NCBI GenBank assembly: GCA_903813345.2
Contig: CAIIXF020000001.1
Location: 12,197,915 to 12,261,914 of the forward strand
Length of the DNA: 64,000 nt
From: Owenia fusiformis
Taxonomy: Eukaryota > Annelida > Polychaeta > Sabellida > Oweniidae
Direction: 5' to 3'
In this document: positions 53,331 to 64,000 of the stretch, piece after piece
Position numbering within the stretch: the stretch's first letter is position 1
How the letters are laid out: every line of letters begins with the position of its first letter
The notes under the pieces: generated by a model
What the model was told of the DNA's origin: nothing
What the model saw: only the letters and a program-made list of their open reading frames with translations
Databases searched by the model: none
Position numbers and translations under genes: made by a program

Positions 53331-55553
53331 AGCAATAGTTGGCTCTAACCTTATTAAGATGGATTAGTATGAGGCTATTCCGAGGCAGACAGTCTTAATC
53401 CACAGTTTAGCTTTATGTGACTAATCACTTTCATTGTGACAAGTCAGCAAAATATATTCAGCAATTTTTAGGGTCATATGATGCTACATGATTAAGATAT
53501 TTAAGGGGGTCCCTTTGGGGATTGTACCAATAGACAAGTAAATAGTATATTTGATAGAAAAATATGATAATTAAAAAACAATTAAAAAACCCAATAACAG
53601 TAAAAAAAATGTCAATAAATGTAACAAAAGTAGAATTCAACCATGGGATATAAAGAGTATTCATCCCATTCTTGCTTATATCTTCTTCTGAAAATATGTA
53701 GATGGGGCAATGACATAATGCATTTTATTTGCACCAGGAAGTATCAAACTCAGAATGAATGAGTTATACAAGTTATACAAACTCCATCTTGATCTGAAAA
53801 AGTGAAAATTGAAACACCCTAATTTAAGAATCCTGTTCAAGCCTACATTACTTAAGTTGAAAGAAGTAACAGATCATGTCAGTTTAAACCCTCATCTCTG
53901 AAAATTACATTTCGCATTCCCAAGGACTCCAATTAGTTACAATTTTCGATTAACAATTGATATTGTTCCATTCCTGTAACGTTATTGGCTCATATTGCTT
54001 CTCTGTTTGTCCCTATAGTAGTGTGTCCAAGGCCATTTCATACTACACCCTTGTCGCAGGGAATTGAGGCCTTCATTTACAGAGCAATAACTTTATATTG
54101 CTGTAGTAGAATATTCATTGTATAATTTGTCTGCTTTCATTGATAGTAATATTTTTTATTTGCACGTTTGTGGTTTGATAAACCCACATATGACTTATTC
54201 ATTCATGGTTTTTGTGTTGAAAGGCACAAGTGCCGTGACATCCCGGATTTCTTTATGTATGCTAAGATAATTTGATTTCGAGATAATTCTATTGAGGTTG
54301 GAGTTTCTTGTTCGGGGTATTTCATTTCACTCAGTTTGGCTGGAAGCTGAATTGCCATAATTTGCTACTTACAGCATATAACTTACAGAGTTTAATAAAT
54401 GACATGGTATTTGGCTTTATCCATTTGTGGAAGCCCAATTGTTATAGGTTACCCAAGTATTCTGACTCTAAGCCAACTGTTCTGACTTGATTCAAGTATG
54501 TTTGGTTTATTTCATCACATTACTTGATATGCATTCTTACATCACATTTTGTGTTTTTAAACTTTCAATTTTTAGAAAGGAACTGATTAACTTCTGTTCT
54601 CGTATGATGATATTTTGGTTTTCAGTTGCCAATTGATTTCATATTTCTTCAAATGATGACTGCTGAAATTCATATTATATAAACACTTAATAAACATTAA
54701 TTTATCGTTGGCTCCAGATTCAAAATGTGTCCTATTTTTAGGCATGAGGGGGTGAGATTGTTGGGGGTAGAGTTGTTAAAATTGGGATTAATTTTGCCTG
54801 CATTATTGAAGCATACGCATGCATGATTGAATAGCACTCATTATTACTAAATGCCAAGACAAGGTCTTGTGATAACATGAGAAATATAGTAAAGGAAATA
54901 CAATTACAATATCGCTAAATAGTAAAAATGTCAGACATGCTTAATATAATAAAAGAGTCTGGTTTAAGTCTGACTAGAATGACATTTGACGTGCTAGAGC
55001 AGTGTTCAGCTGGCCTGTGGTACTATATTAGTCACTTATTGATTCTTTCTATGTTATAAGTCCCACTAGTTCTGTAACATCCACTCTTGTGCCCAATATA
55101 TAATGCAATTCATTAACTGCTACAAGTTATTCAATTCATGTTTTAGGTCTGTCCAGTCTCGGACTTTGTGATGGCATGAGGATTTGTTATTTATGATGTA
55201 TTTGATAGCAATAGACAACAAGAATTCTCTCGGGTATCCTTCAAGATCGGGCATCACTGCCCCAGCTCATGGAATAAATTGAACCCTTGGACCAAGGATG
55301 CTCTGAGTCTGTTCTTATTGAATAAATTTACTGCTGTTTGATGCATTGTTGGAACAAAATGTTTCGGTTGTTTTCAGACCAATAGGGACTTAAAGTCAGA
55401 CTCTTCAGGGGTGTCAGACCATATTTAAAAAAGGGAGTGTGTTTTTCCTAGAAAACTGATTATGTGGCATAAGGCTGTGCATCTGGGGGATCATGTGCAT
55501 GCTCCCCTGGGAATTTTTTTTTGAAATATGTTAGACATCATTTGGTGCAATCT

Positions 55554-55692
55554 CAGGGGCGGATCTGGGAACCAACAAGGGGGTGGGCCCAAATTTCAGA
55601 TCAGAGAAAAAAACTTCCGCGAAAAAAAATTTGGGCCCCTAAAACCCCAAAGTGGACCCAAATTTTGAAAGACCCCCCTAGATCCGCCAATG
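55554..55692. mobile_element. 139-bp TIR element, CAGGGGCGGATCT type
   Basis: Left CAGGGGCGGATCTGGG and right AGATCCGCCAATG are inverted. AATCT is duplicated at 55549-55553 and 55693-55697. This GGGGCGGATC terminus is found in MITEs of many marine invertebrates. Confidence 0.75.
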
Positions 55693-55904
55693 AATCTGCA
55701 TTTTTAAGGACTATAGATAGTTCTTTTCTGATGAAAAACAGCATATTTTGTAGTGTCACAGAAATCTTGTCTCAAATCATTGTCTGTTAGGTGTTGCTGT
55801 TAGGTGTAGTTAAAGGAATATACTCATTTAAAGGTATCACTGTCTTCATATCAATTCTTTGGTTTATAAAGTCAAAAACTACTGTAATTATGTCAGTTGT
55901 AATA

Positions 55905-56480
55905 CTCAGAGACATAAAAGCAAAGCTCACTGTCATTGTGTCAAGACTAATAGAGAAATATAAGTCAAAGCTCACTGTCATTGTGTCAAGACTAATAGAG
56001 ATATGAAAGTCATGTTATTGTGTCAAGACTAATAAAGAAGTACAAGTCAAAGCTCACTGTTATTGTGTCAAGGCTAATAGAGAAATATAAGTCATGTCAT
56101 TGTTGTGTCAAGACAAATAGAGAAATATAAGTCAAAAATCACTGTCATTGTGTCAAGACTAATAGAGAAATATAGGTCAAAAATCACTGTCATTGTGTCA
56201 AGACTAATAGAGAAATATAAGTCAAAGCTCACTGTCATTGTGTCAAGACTAATAGAGAAATATAAGTCAAAGCTCACTGTCATTGTGTCAAGACTAATAG
56301 AGAAATATAAGTCAAAGCTCACTGTCATTGTGACAAGGCTAATAGAGAAATACAAGTCAAAGCTCATTGTCATTGTGTCAAGACTAATAAAGAAATAAAG
56401 GCAAAGCTCACTGTCATTGTGTCAAGGCTAATAGAGAAATATAAGTCTAAGCTCACTGTCATTGTGTTAAGGCTAATGGT
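55905..56480 (+). repeat. 45-bp minisatellite open in both strands
   Basis: Unit GTCAAAGCTCACTGTCATTG plus TGTCAAGACTAATAGAGAAA plus TATAA, exactly 45 bp in the central copies (56221, 56266). Because 45 is divisible by 3 and the unit has no stop in one frame on each strand, repeated-peptide ORFs appear on both strands. These are not genes. Confidence 0.9.
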
Positions 56481-56727
56481 TACAAAGTTGAAGTCCATTG
56501 CTATTGTATCAAGGCTTATGGTAACTTCAAGACAACACCCATTATCATTGTGTCAAGACCGATGAATACAACCTCAAGCTCATTGTCACTGTGTCAATGC
56601 TAATGGAGATACAAAGTTCAACCAAGTTGTTTATTTGCATCTACAATTAGTCAGTTACATATTAAATTATACAGGAAAAATGGAAAATGGTTTATAAATA
56701 CATTGAAATAGCTGGTAAACTTACACC

Positions 56728-59700
56728 TTACATGATATCGTCCCCTGAGCTTGTGTGCACACCTGGAGTGAAGTGCATCTTTTCATTTTCTGTCTCAGCT
56801 ACCCTCTCTTCCACATCGTGTTTGAGCAGAGTCTCCTGATTAAAGAAAGCACATTGAAGAATAAAATGTTACAAAGAACCCCTTTCACTAAACAGCAAAA
56901 TGGCAAAATGCATTTACTATAAGATGACACGCAGTTATGAACTTAAACATTGGTTCAGGTCAGCTTTCCTGCACATGTATCATATATGGCTGCAAATATG
57001 ACAATAGAGCGTGCTTTAATACAATGGTATGGATTAACAGTATACCAAACATAGCGTTCATACTTTTTGTTGCTCTATTGTTATGTAAACCATCGCTCAT
57101 CAAACATGGTAAAGAGTTAGGATGTTGTATCATGAATTAACGAATTTAACTTAAATTTTAGATGAAAACTGTGAAAGCAATAAACATGCAAACATTTTGT
57201 GTAGATACTCAAATCGTATCTCAGAATCAATTTGAAATGAGAGGAAAACTTTTTGGAAATGTCAGAGATGTACAGACAGCTCGCTCATTATTCCCTTTTT
57301 GGTCATTTGTAGAGTACCGAATCAGCAATTTCAGGTGTCGACAATGAAGTGATAAACATGGAGTATGAGGGATCATAAATTTCTAAATTTTTGTACATCC
57401 CCTTATTGAAATCACTCAATATCTTATCCCTTTAAATTTCAATTTGGAAACCACACTGTGCGCTCATTAGAGAGAATACGGTATGTAAAACCTGTGTAAA
57501 TGAAACACCTTTGGTACCTCAAAATATTGAGGTGTTCAATTTAAAGAGGTTCATTTTACATTAATGCAATGGGTAGCATGACTTGTGTTTGAGAGAAAAT
57601 AAACTGACTCTGTTAGATTTCCTTCTATACTTAATATCACAATACAGAGTATTGTACTGAATGACCATAATGTAGAATTTACTTACCTCTACAAAGTTGG
57701 CTGTTGAGTTGAGTGCACTGAGTTGAGTTGAGTGTTGAATTGATCGTTAGTCACAGCTGGTTGAAGGGGACCAAATGACAATTAATACACAATTTAGCCC
57801 ATCTTCAACCAACTCCTTTCTAACCTTCTATTATAGTCCTGCATTATTTTAATATCCTGCATATCGCTGCTCCTGCTTTATATCATTATTCTCCTGCATT
57901 TGTTTTATCCATTTTGTAGTATAATTCATTATCAATTATCATTTCTTCAGATTCAGTTATCATTTCATCAAGGATCATTCTTTATTCTGAATAATCAGAC
58001 ATGTTCTTCAGGACTGTTGTTTATTTCCTTGCATCATCTGGCATCTTAGTTTCTGTAGCAAACATCTCTGTTTGAGTTGGTTGTGGGTTTAGTACATTTT
58101 GATGAAGAATTTCATGATTTGGTTGCTTCAGTTCATGACGACCTTGAGGGCAGACTGCGTAAGATGGTGCAGACGGGCAGGTATTACCCACAGCTAAAAT
58201 ACCATCGTTGTTTTGTTATGAAACTCAAAGTTGTGTGTTAAAGAGTGAAGGAAGCAAGGAATAAAGCAATTGCGATTGATGTTCATGTACTAAACCATAC
58301 AGTAATGTAATTAAATCAGACACTAAGAGAGAAACAAGTAGATATTGAATAGAATCAGCAAAGCTAGAATTGCGTTTTAAGAGTAAGACTGGGATTCCTC
58401 AAATAACTCACCTTAAGTTAACTTTCAAGATATACCTCAACGCATCATCTTAGATCATTCCAAATTATCTCACATTGTTGCTTGTGGTAGTACTTTCTCC
58501 CGTTGTGTAGTGATACTGAGATACGGAAACCTTAAGTTGTTCCTTCGATCTGTAAGTCCAAGTCCCATCTGCTTCCGATTCTTGAACATAATGCCCATTG
58601 CCTAATAATGAGCCTATTCTTATATATAGATTATTATTATGCAGAGACATTCCAATGGAATTCCCTAGATAATCACATGAGATAAATCATATAACATATG
58701 TCATATTAGATGTCCACAGAGGCCCACGATTGCCACTACAGATCTGTTGCCATTGATTGCGCGCTACATGGCCATAATACCAGACATGACTAATCAATAA
58801 TCTATTTTCTTGGAAGAAACTACTTGATCAACTTGTTACGCCAAGGTAATTACGAAGTTTAGCGAGACCTCTGTCAAAGCAGTTGTCGATACAAATTATA
58901 TTTTCCGTCGCTTACATCTAACAGTGAAGATATTATTTTTCTCAAAGTATTGGTTCCGTTCCATAGATGACACCATTGTAATATAAATATTTATTGAAAC
59001 GCGATCATAATTTCTAGCATGTTATTATGTATTGCATCATAATGTATTTCTGTTTTAGTAATTTGATTAAGATAGATAGTCTTCCAATAGAGATTAGAGA
59101 ATTAGCATTAATCAAGCAAAACGTCACACTTTTTATGAATGAATTTAATGTTTTATATCTCTGATTATACGTGATGCCATTTGATCCGCAGTTTGTTAAT
59201 GACTCAAATAAGGATAATATTTTATAAACAATAAAACATTTGAGTGAACATACACAAAAAGTGCATAAAGTTCTTGTTGTATAAAGTACTTCAAACAGTT
59301 GTTAATCATTTCTATAACTGTATAAAATACAGATGAATACAAAAGTTCATCAAATATGTAACAGTGTACCTCTTTGTCATTAGCAGGACATGGGATAGTC
59401 TCACTGGTCATTGGACTAAAGAACACAAGCCAGATGGGGCTCATATACTAAATTAATGGCCTTTGGGATATCTATAGAAATTAACTGGTCCCTAGTGAAC
59501 CACCCAAAATTCTTTTCCCAATGTCATATTAATCACTTATTGTCTTTTTTGATATAATAGGTCCAGTCTGAATGTTATGGCGTATATGATTCCATTTTTA
59601 TTAAGCCATCAATTATGGTAATACTAACTGGAATTTGTTATCCATTATGTGAGTCTTGATCGCCCTGAGTTGTTAAATATTTTTACTTCCGTCGTGTAAT

Positions 59701-61816
59701 GCTATTCTGCGTTGATTGCCAAGGGGAATTGCGTTGCTTCACATGAACTGCAAAGTAAAAGTTGATGATACAGCATATAACAGGCACATGATTATCACTT
59801 GAGATCACCTACATCTCATACCCTTGAAGAATTCTTTGGCTGTTTATTTATAATGTTGGCACTGCAAGAATTCACTGCTTAGTGCCAAATGTCTAATTTA
59901 ATCAAAGTTATGGCTGTCTGTTTGTTCTTCCTTAATGTCTTATTTCTTTTGAGTGTAATGAGAAAATGATGCAAGAATGTAATGTAATTTGACTTCATTC
60001 AGTTGAACTGATAAATATATCACACTTCAGTGCCGATTTCATGCCCTTTCACATCAAAATATCAACTGCGTATGCATACACTATAGAGGGTTACTTCAAG
60101 TGTATATACAAAACTCCATGCTAATTCCACTCTTCATCTGCAATATTGGAAACATGCTTTGCCTTTCTATTGACTGACACTGGGTAGATCCATGCCTTGT
60201 ACTGATTAATTCCCCAGGTGTTTACCTCTCAGCCAAGAAGCTTGTAAATGATAAGGAGATATGTAAAGAAGTTGGGGAGGTGAAATGAATCGCTTTGAAT
60301 GCCAACTTGTTGCCTTTAATACACAATGTACATGATATGTGCAAAAGATATATGTGGGGTTATAGGGTCATGGATGATTGGCCATTCACCTATGTGTTTA
60401 GAACAAAATTCCTGCAACCTTTTACAAGCTGGCATCTTGATTTCAGTTATTCAAGGTTCCAGTTGCACCAACTTTACCTTTATAATTTAAGAATGGATCC
60501 ACTTTTACTCATTGAGGGATCTTTCAATAGAAACCCCACCAGGGGCCATAAAAGGAGAATATTGGGACACTTTTGATTGGTTTTGTGAAAATCTTTATGC
60601 ATTACAGTAACAGGAGAGAAAAATAGGCATTTGCATCCAAGGTATGTTATAACCACCTTGGAAGTCTTAAAATTGAACTAGGGATCTAGTTCAAAATTAT
60701 GCTCTTATGATATTTTTCATAATGGCAAAATCTAAAGGTAATTTGTTGTTTTTATCAAATCACCAAGTAACATAACAAAACATTCAATTATACCATTGTT
60801 ATAATGGTTGGTTGACGTATATTGCTATTTGTGATGTATTCTTATATCAGAGGATTTAATATGGGCTTAATTACCAGGTGAACCTTCACCCTACCCCATT
60901 TTTGGGAAATCATCTCAAATGTTGCCCACCATTCAAGAATCTAATAAGAAAGTAAAAATAACAAATCAAATCACACAAAAGCTAATTAGAACCAGCTCTG
61001 GTCAGAAAATTGCAAAATTGTGTGGTCATTACATAGTCATTACATCTTTCTATTTCATGGTTGAGAAGAACTGGGATGTCAGGGTTTATCATGATATAAT
61101 ATACTACTCTATTCTAGAAGAGCAGTTCTTGTAGCACATGCCTGGGGATTATTCAAGGCCTCTAAGCAAGACTATTTGTTGTTATTTTTAAACACAGTGC
61201 TGTAGTAATTTATCACTGTGTCCTTGAATATGGTGATGCATATTGTCCCATTGTCATGAAAAATTGCAAAAATATTTGTAGAATGAATGCATAGATTTTA
61301 TTGATGAAGTTGCTGGTTTATATTGTTGAATTAGATATTTGATTTAGAAAAGGGATCATGCAAAATGTCATGATATCTTGTTACGATATCATGTTTATTT
61401 ATTGCCTTTAATTAATTATTTAATTAATTGACATTTTCCCAAGTTTCCTCTTCTTCAGGATCGTTCAGTTCAGTTTTTAATAGATTCAATTAATTTTGCA
61501 ATTAATTCAAACTTTCTGTGCAGGCATATAACAATCAGTCAATAATAATATATATGAAATATGTCATTTATGATAATTCAACTAAATGTAGATCATATGC
61601 ACAATAAAGCCTATGAGGTTGAAACTGATGCGTTGCATGTGCAATCAAGTGTGAATATGATATTGATTCTCAAACGCTTATGTCAATGAATGAAGCTTGC
61701 AATAATACTGCTACACAAGATTCCGATAAATATGGATTGTTTGTATATGTTTGAGATCGTACTCACATTCCTCTCTCAAACAGGTGGCTGTCCTCTCCAA
61801 TTGTGTCCTCAGTGTC
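56728..61816 (-). CDS. C-terminal exons of an unidentified minus-strand gene
   Basis: Three segments with acceptor/donor borders join in one frame: 61816-61767 (donor gtgagt), 59415-59370 (acceptor ttctttag, donor gtacac) and 56835-56728 (acceptor tttaatcag, stop TAA at 56730-56728). They give 67 residues, hydrophilic and acidic, including GEDSHLFERGIPMTSETIP, ANDKEETLLKHDVEERVAE and a terminus HFTPGVHTSSGDDIM. The two junction phases (2 and 0) fit without adjustment, which is the main support. The 5' border of the first segment (ctggtag) is weak, and earlier exons must lie beyond it. I do not recognise the family; it reads like a cytoplasmic tail. It runs antisense to the MIB1 intron, or just past MIB1 if that gene is broken here. 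Confidence 0.5.
58093..58180 (+). CDS. Possible isolated exon, unknown gene
   Basis: Between GTTTAG and a GT at 58181 one frame reads HFDEEFHDLVASVHDDLEG followed by RLRKMVQTGR, which looks like helical protein. It does not fit MIB1: in the phase left by exon 13 it hits a stop at once. Without a neighbouring exon this stays a guess. Confidence 0.2.
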
Positions 61817-64000
61817 CTACCAGTTTGGGGCATCTTCTATCCTTTCCCCAGCATCTTATAGCTCGTAGATATCTCGCTGTTGCCATAGAGCCATTGCAAT
61901 TTGCTTCTTAAATCTGAATATGAAGTACAAGTGGAGTACATATTGACCCAATGTAATGCGATGTATATTGGTGAGCCCAAATCTTTCTATTTCAGTTGCA
62001 ATCTCGCCAACGAGGTGCCTATTTTAGCCGTTACTTGAGCTGCCAGGTGAGCGATTGCATAGACATGCTCATATACAACACCAATACAAAACATAAGCTA
62101 ATTACCGATGCAACACCCATACCCACCATCGATGCAACCCTAAATGAAAAATCAATTGGATTTTATTGGAATAATACCAATTTAACGGACCAGATGTTCC
62201 CAATGCAGCCATAATGACTCAAGTGGCGTTTTTCGACTTTTGACAAAGTGATGTAGAGATTGGGTGCAATGTTTGGTCCCTATGAGTAAAGATATGCTTG
62301 ATTGATCTATACCTCATGTTAATGAGTGTTCATTTAGTGCAATGCATGTTATTGAAATCAGGTGGGAATCTCCTATTTAGTTGATAACCACATATGATAG
62401 GCTTTGCAGGCCATTTTGGCTGGCTTAGGGTTTGGTTTAATCTTCAGCAATAGCTACATACACTAGTATAACTGCATTTCTGTATCTGCTAGACATTCTT
62501 GTCTTACACAACTGACTTGGAAGATTCTCTAGTTTAGATACTGGCTGACATATATGGGCATCCGAACCAAAGGCTGGCCCAATACCAACTGCATCAGTAC
62601 CAATATGCCTACATACGCGTAATGCTGTTTTTCTGGTGCAATATTCTCGGAAGCTTCCTTTGAGCGTTGAATGTGAAATGAAGATGCTACTGCAGCTGGC
62701 TGAAAGGATAAGATTATCCATACACCTCTCATAAGCAACTTTATATGGATTTTTCACAGATTTGTATACCAGATCTCACCATTATTAAAGAATAATGGCT
62801 GTTATGTTGCACACATATTTGGGAAAAATTCCTAAATACATTTTCTTGAATATCAAACTGGCATGGCTTGAGCCAAATGGCAATTCCCAGAATTTAATTC
62901 TATAACTTTATCTGCTTCCCATTCACATTCTATAGAGAGGCTCAACAAGAACTTAACATTGAGAAATGCAACTAACCAAAGTATGCCTTGCTACTTCCAC
63001 ATTAATTTTTTAATTTTATCCAATCCTGAAAAATACCAGGAAATGGTGTAAGGCATGAAAAGAAATCTACTTTTACATAGAAGAAATACAGGAAAACAAT
63101 GATAAAGATAAACAAGTGCAAAATAAATATTCCAAAGAAATGTCTAAAATATAATCATTTAGAGACAAAGGCGTCACAATGACCAGGAGCACCCTTTTCT
63201 GACAATCGGGGTAAACCAGGACTTTTAAGATCACAAAGGTCATATACATTTCATCCTATATTTCCAAAAATAAGAGAAAAAGGCCTTTTCACATTTCCTT
63301 TAATTAACCTATTCTCTTCGTTCCTTGCTTTTTATTTCTTATCTTTTATTCAAAATGAAACTTGTTTGTGGTTAACCTCATGCCATGCTATCAGATGAGG
63401 CCAGTTAGGATTATTCCCTGTACAGAAGCACTAATGGTTTTTTTGTTAGCAAAGTTGGTGTAGGCCTAGAGACTGTGTAAGTATGATAGATTCATTTGGA
63501 CATCTTTTATTACATATGGCAGATCAGCCACCAAGAGTTGTGTGTTGAATAATATTGCAATTCCCATAGCAACCATTTAACAAATGTTTGTTTCTATAGA
63601 AACCGAGTCCACGTTTTTTTACATATGTTTTATTTGCACCAAATTAGCTTAGCTTCTTGAAGTGTTATATCCTGCTAGTTTTGTTGGGATCATGACAGAA
63701 ATTCTCTTTACTCCTTTATCTCCCCCCTCCAAACTAATTTACCCGCTCCCCCTCCTCACTTACTAATGACTCTTGTTTACCCCTCCTCTCTACCTACCAA
63801 TACTCTTATTTAACCCCTCCCCACCTACCAATACTCTTGTTTACCCCCTCCCACCTACCAATACTCTTATTTAACCCCTCCCCACCTACCAATACTCTTG
63901 TTTACCCCCTCCACCCTACCAATACTCTTATTTAACCCCTCCCCATCTACCAATACTCTTGTTTACCCCCTCCCACCTACCAATACTCTTATTTAACCCC
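61817..64000. other. Non-coding right end of window
   Basis: No exon recognised. An AT-rich palindromic patch (TTAATTAATTATTTAATTAA) lies just to the left, near 61409. The pyrimidine-rich minisatellite begins about 63770. Confidence 0.4.
63770..64000 (+). repeat. Pyrimidine-rich minisatellite, about 30-bp unit (60-bp pairs)
   Basis: ACCAATACTCTTATTTAACC and ACCAATACTCTTGTTTACCC alternate, each followed by CCTCCC-type sequence, so the higher-order unit is about 59-60 bp. The array runs off the window edge. One strand is almost purely C/T with A, a composition prone to unusual structures. Confidence 0.85.

Larger units (their letters stand above)
47786..56727. other. MIB1 intron 13 (or downstream DNA): non-coding
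   Basis: No ankyrin or RING exon of MIB1 was recognised. Contents: a CAGTAAAA MITE (48442-48606), a 47-bp duplication near 50580-50680, the 82-bp array (51955-53330), a 139-bp TIR element (55554-55692) and the 45-bp array (55905-56480). Other ORFs are short and unlike proteins I know. Confidence 0.5.

Noticed and set aside
55905-56400. Repeated-peptide ORFs on both strands (TVIVSRLIEKYKSK and its antisense)
   Set aside because: A 45-bp repeat without stops in one frame per strand produces these; there are no splice sites, start context or homology.
57680-57780. Minus-strand stretch ending in a good donor (GTAGAG|gtaagt), possible extra exon of the unidentified gene
   Set aside because: No acceptor gives a length that keeps the frame; the CAACT repeats explain the open frame.
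58465-58590. Minus-strand frame open in more than one phase, possible alternative last exon
   Set aside because: No pyrimidine-rich acceptor, and two frames look equally good, so coding is not supported.
62437-62757. 106-residue minus-strand ORF
   Set aside because: No recognisable domain, no exon borders that fit the nearby unidentified gene, and no codon pattern like the real exons.

Overview
The window is animal nuclear DNA: AT-rich, with intron-split genes (GT/AG introns), few genes per kb and many decayed transposons. The proteins closely resemble metazoan orthologues. Frequent short motifs such as ACATGTACATGT and repeat elements with tandem-repeated cores suggest a lophotrochozoan, plausibly a mollusc, but the species cannot be fixed from the sequence.

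Layout. 52-1924 (+): last four exons of a CYP2-like cytochrome P450, cut by the window edge. 3935-8693 (+): HIBCH, mitochondrial valine catabolism, nine exons joined in phase, lacking only the first (targeting) exon. 32099-12264 (-): complete NOC2L, 17 exons giving an 893-residue ribosome-biogenesis protein; all phases agree. Its last large intron contains an opposite-strand ORF for a four-pass membrane protein (18485-19339). 32222-47785 (+): 13 exons of mind bomb (MIB1), covering the MIB/HERC2 domains, ZZ finger, REP region and first ankyrin repeats. The rest of the gene is not in the following 16 kb. MIB1 and NOC2L start codons lie head to head 122 bp apart, implying a shared bidirectional promoter. 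61816-56728 (-): three small exons that splice in phase to the C-terminus of an unidentified gene, antisense to the MIB1 intron or just beyond MIB1.

The introns are rich in mobile DNA: a 5'-truncated, frameshifted LINE in MIB1 intron 1, inserted in a copy of an element also present in NOC2L intron 8; several TIR elements with clear target duplications (hAT-like, TA-flanked and 5-bp classes); a foldback Tc1/mariner-like relic; and four elements with tandem-repeat cores (135, 162 and about 130 bp). Separate arrays have 82-, 55-, 45-, 29- and about 30-bp periods.

Most interesting: (1) an in-phase 96-bp candidate cassette exon inside the first MIB1 REP unit; (2) NOC2L exon 12 followed by four 89-bp copies of its own exon/intron junction, three with an intact donor, and NOC2L exon 5 preceded by two extra copies of its own 3' splice site; (3) a 135-bp array whose units carry four exact AGGTCA half-sites arranged DR4-ER5-DR4; (4) the compact divergent promoter; (5) the unidentified antisense gene tail.
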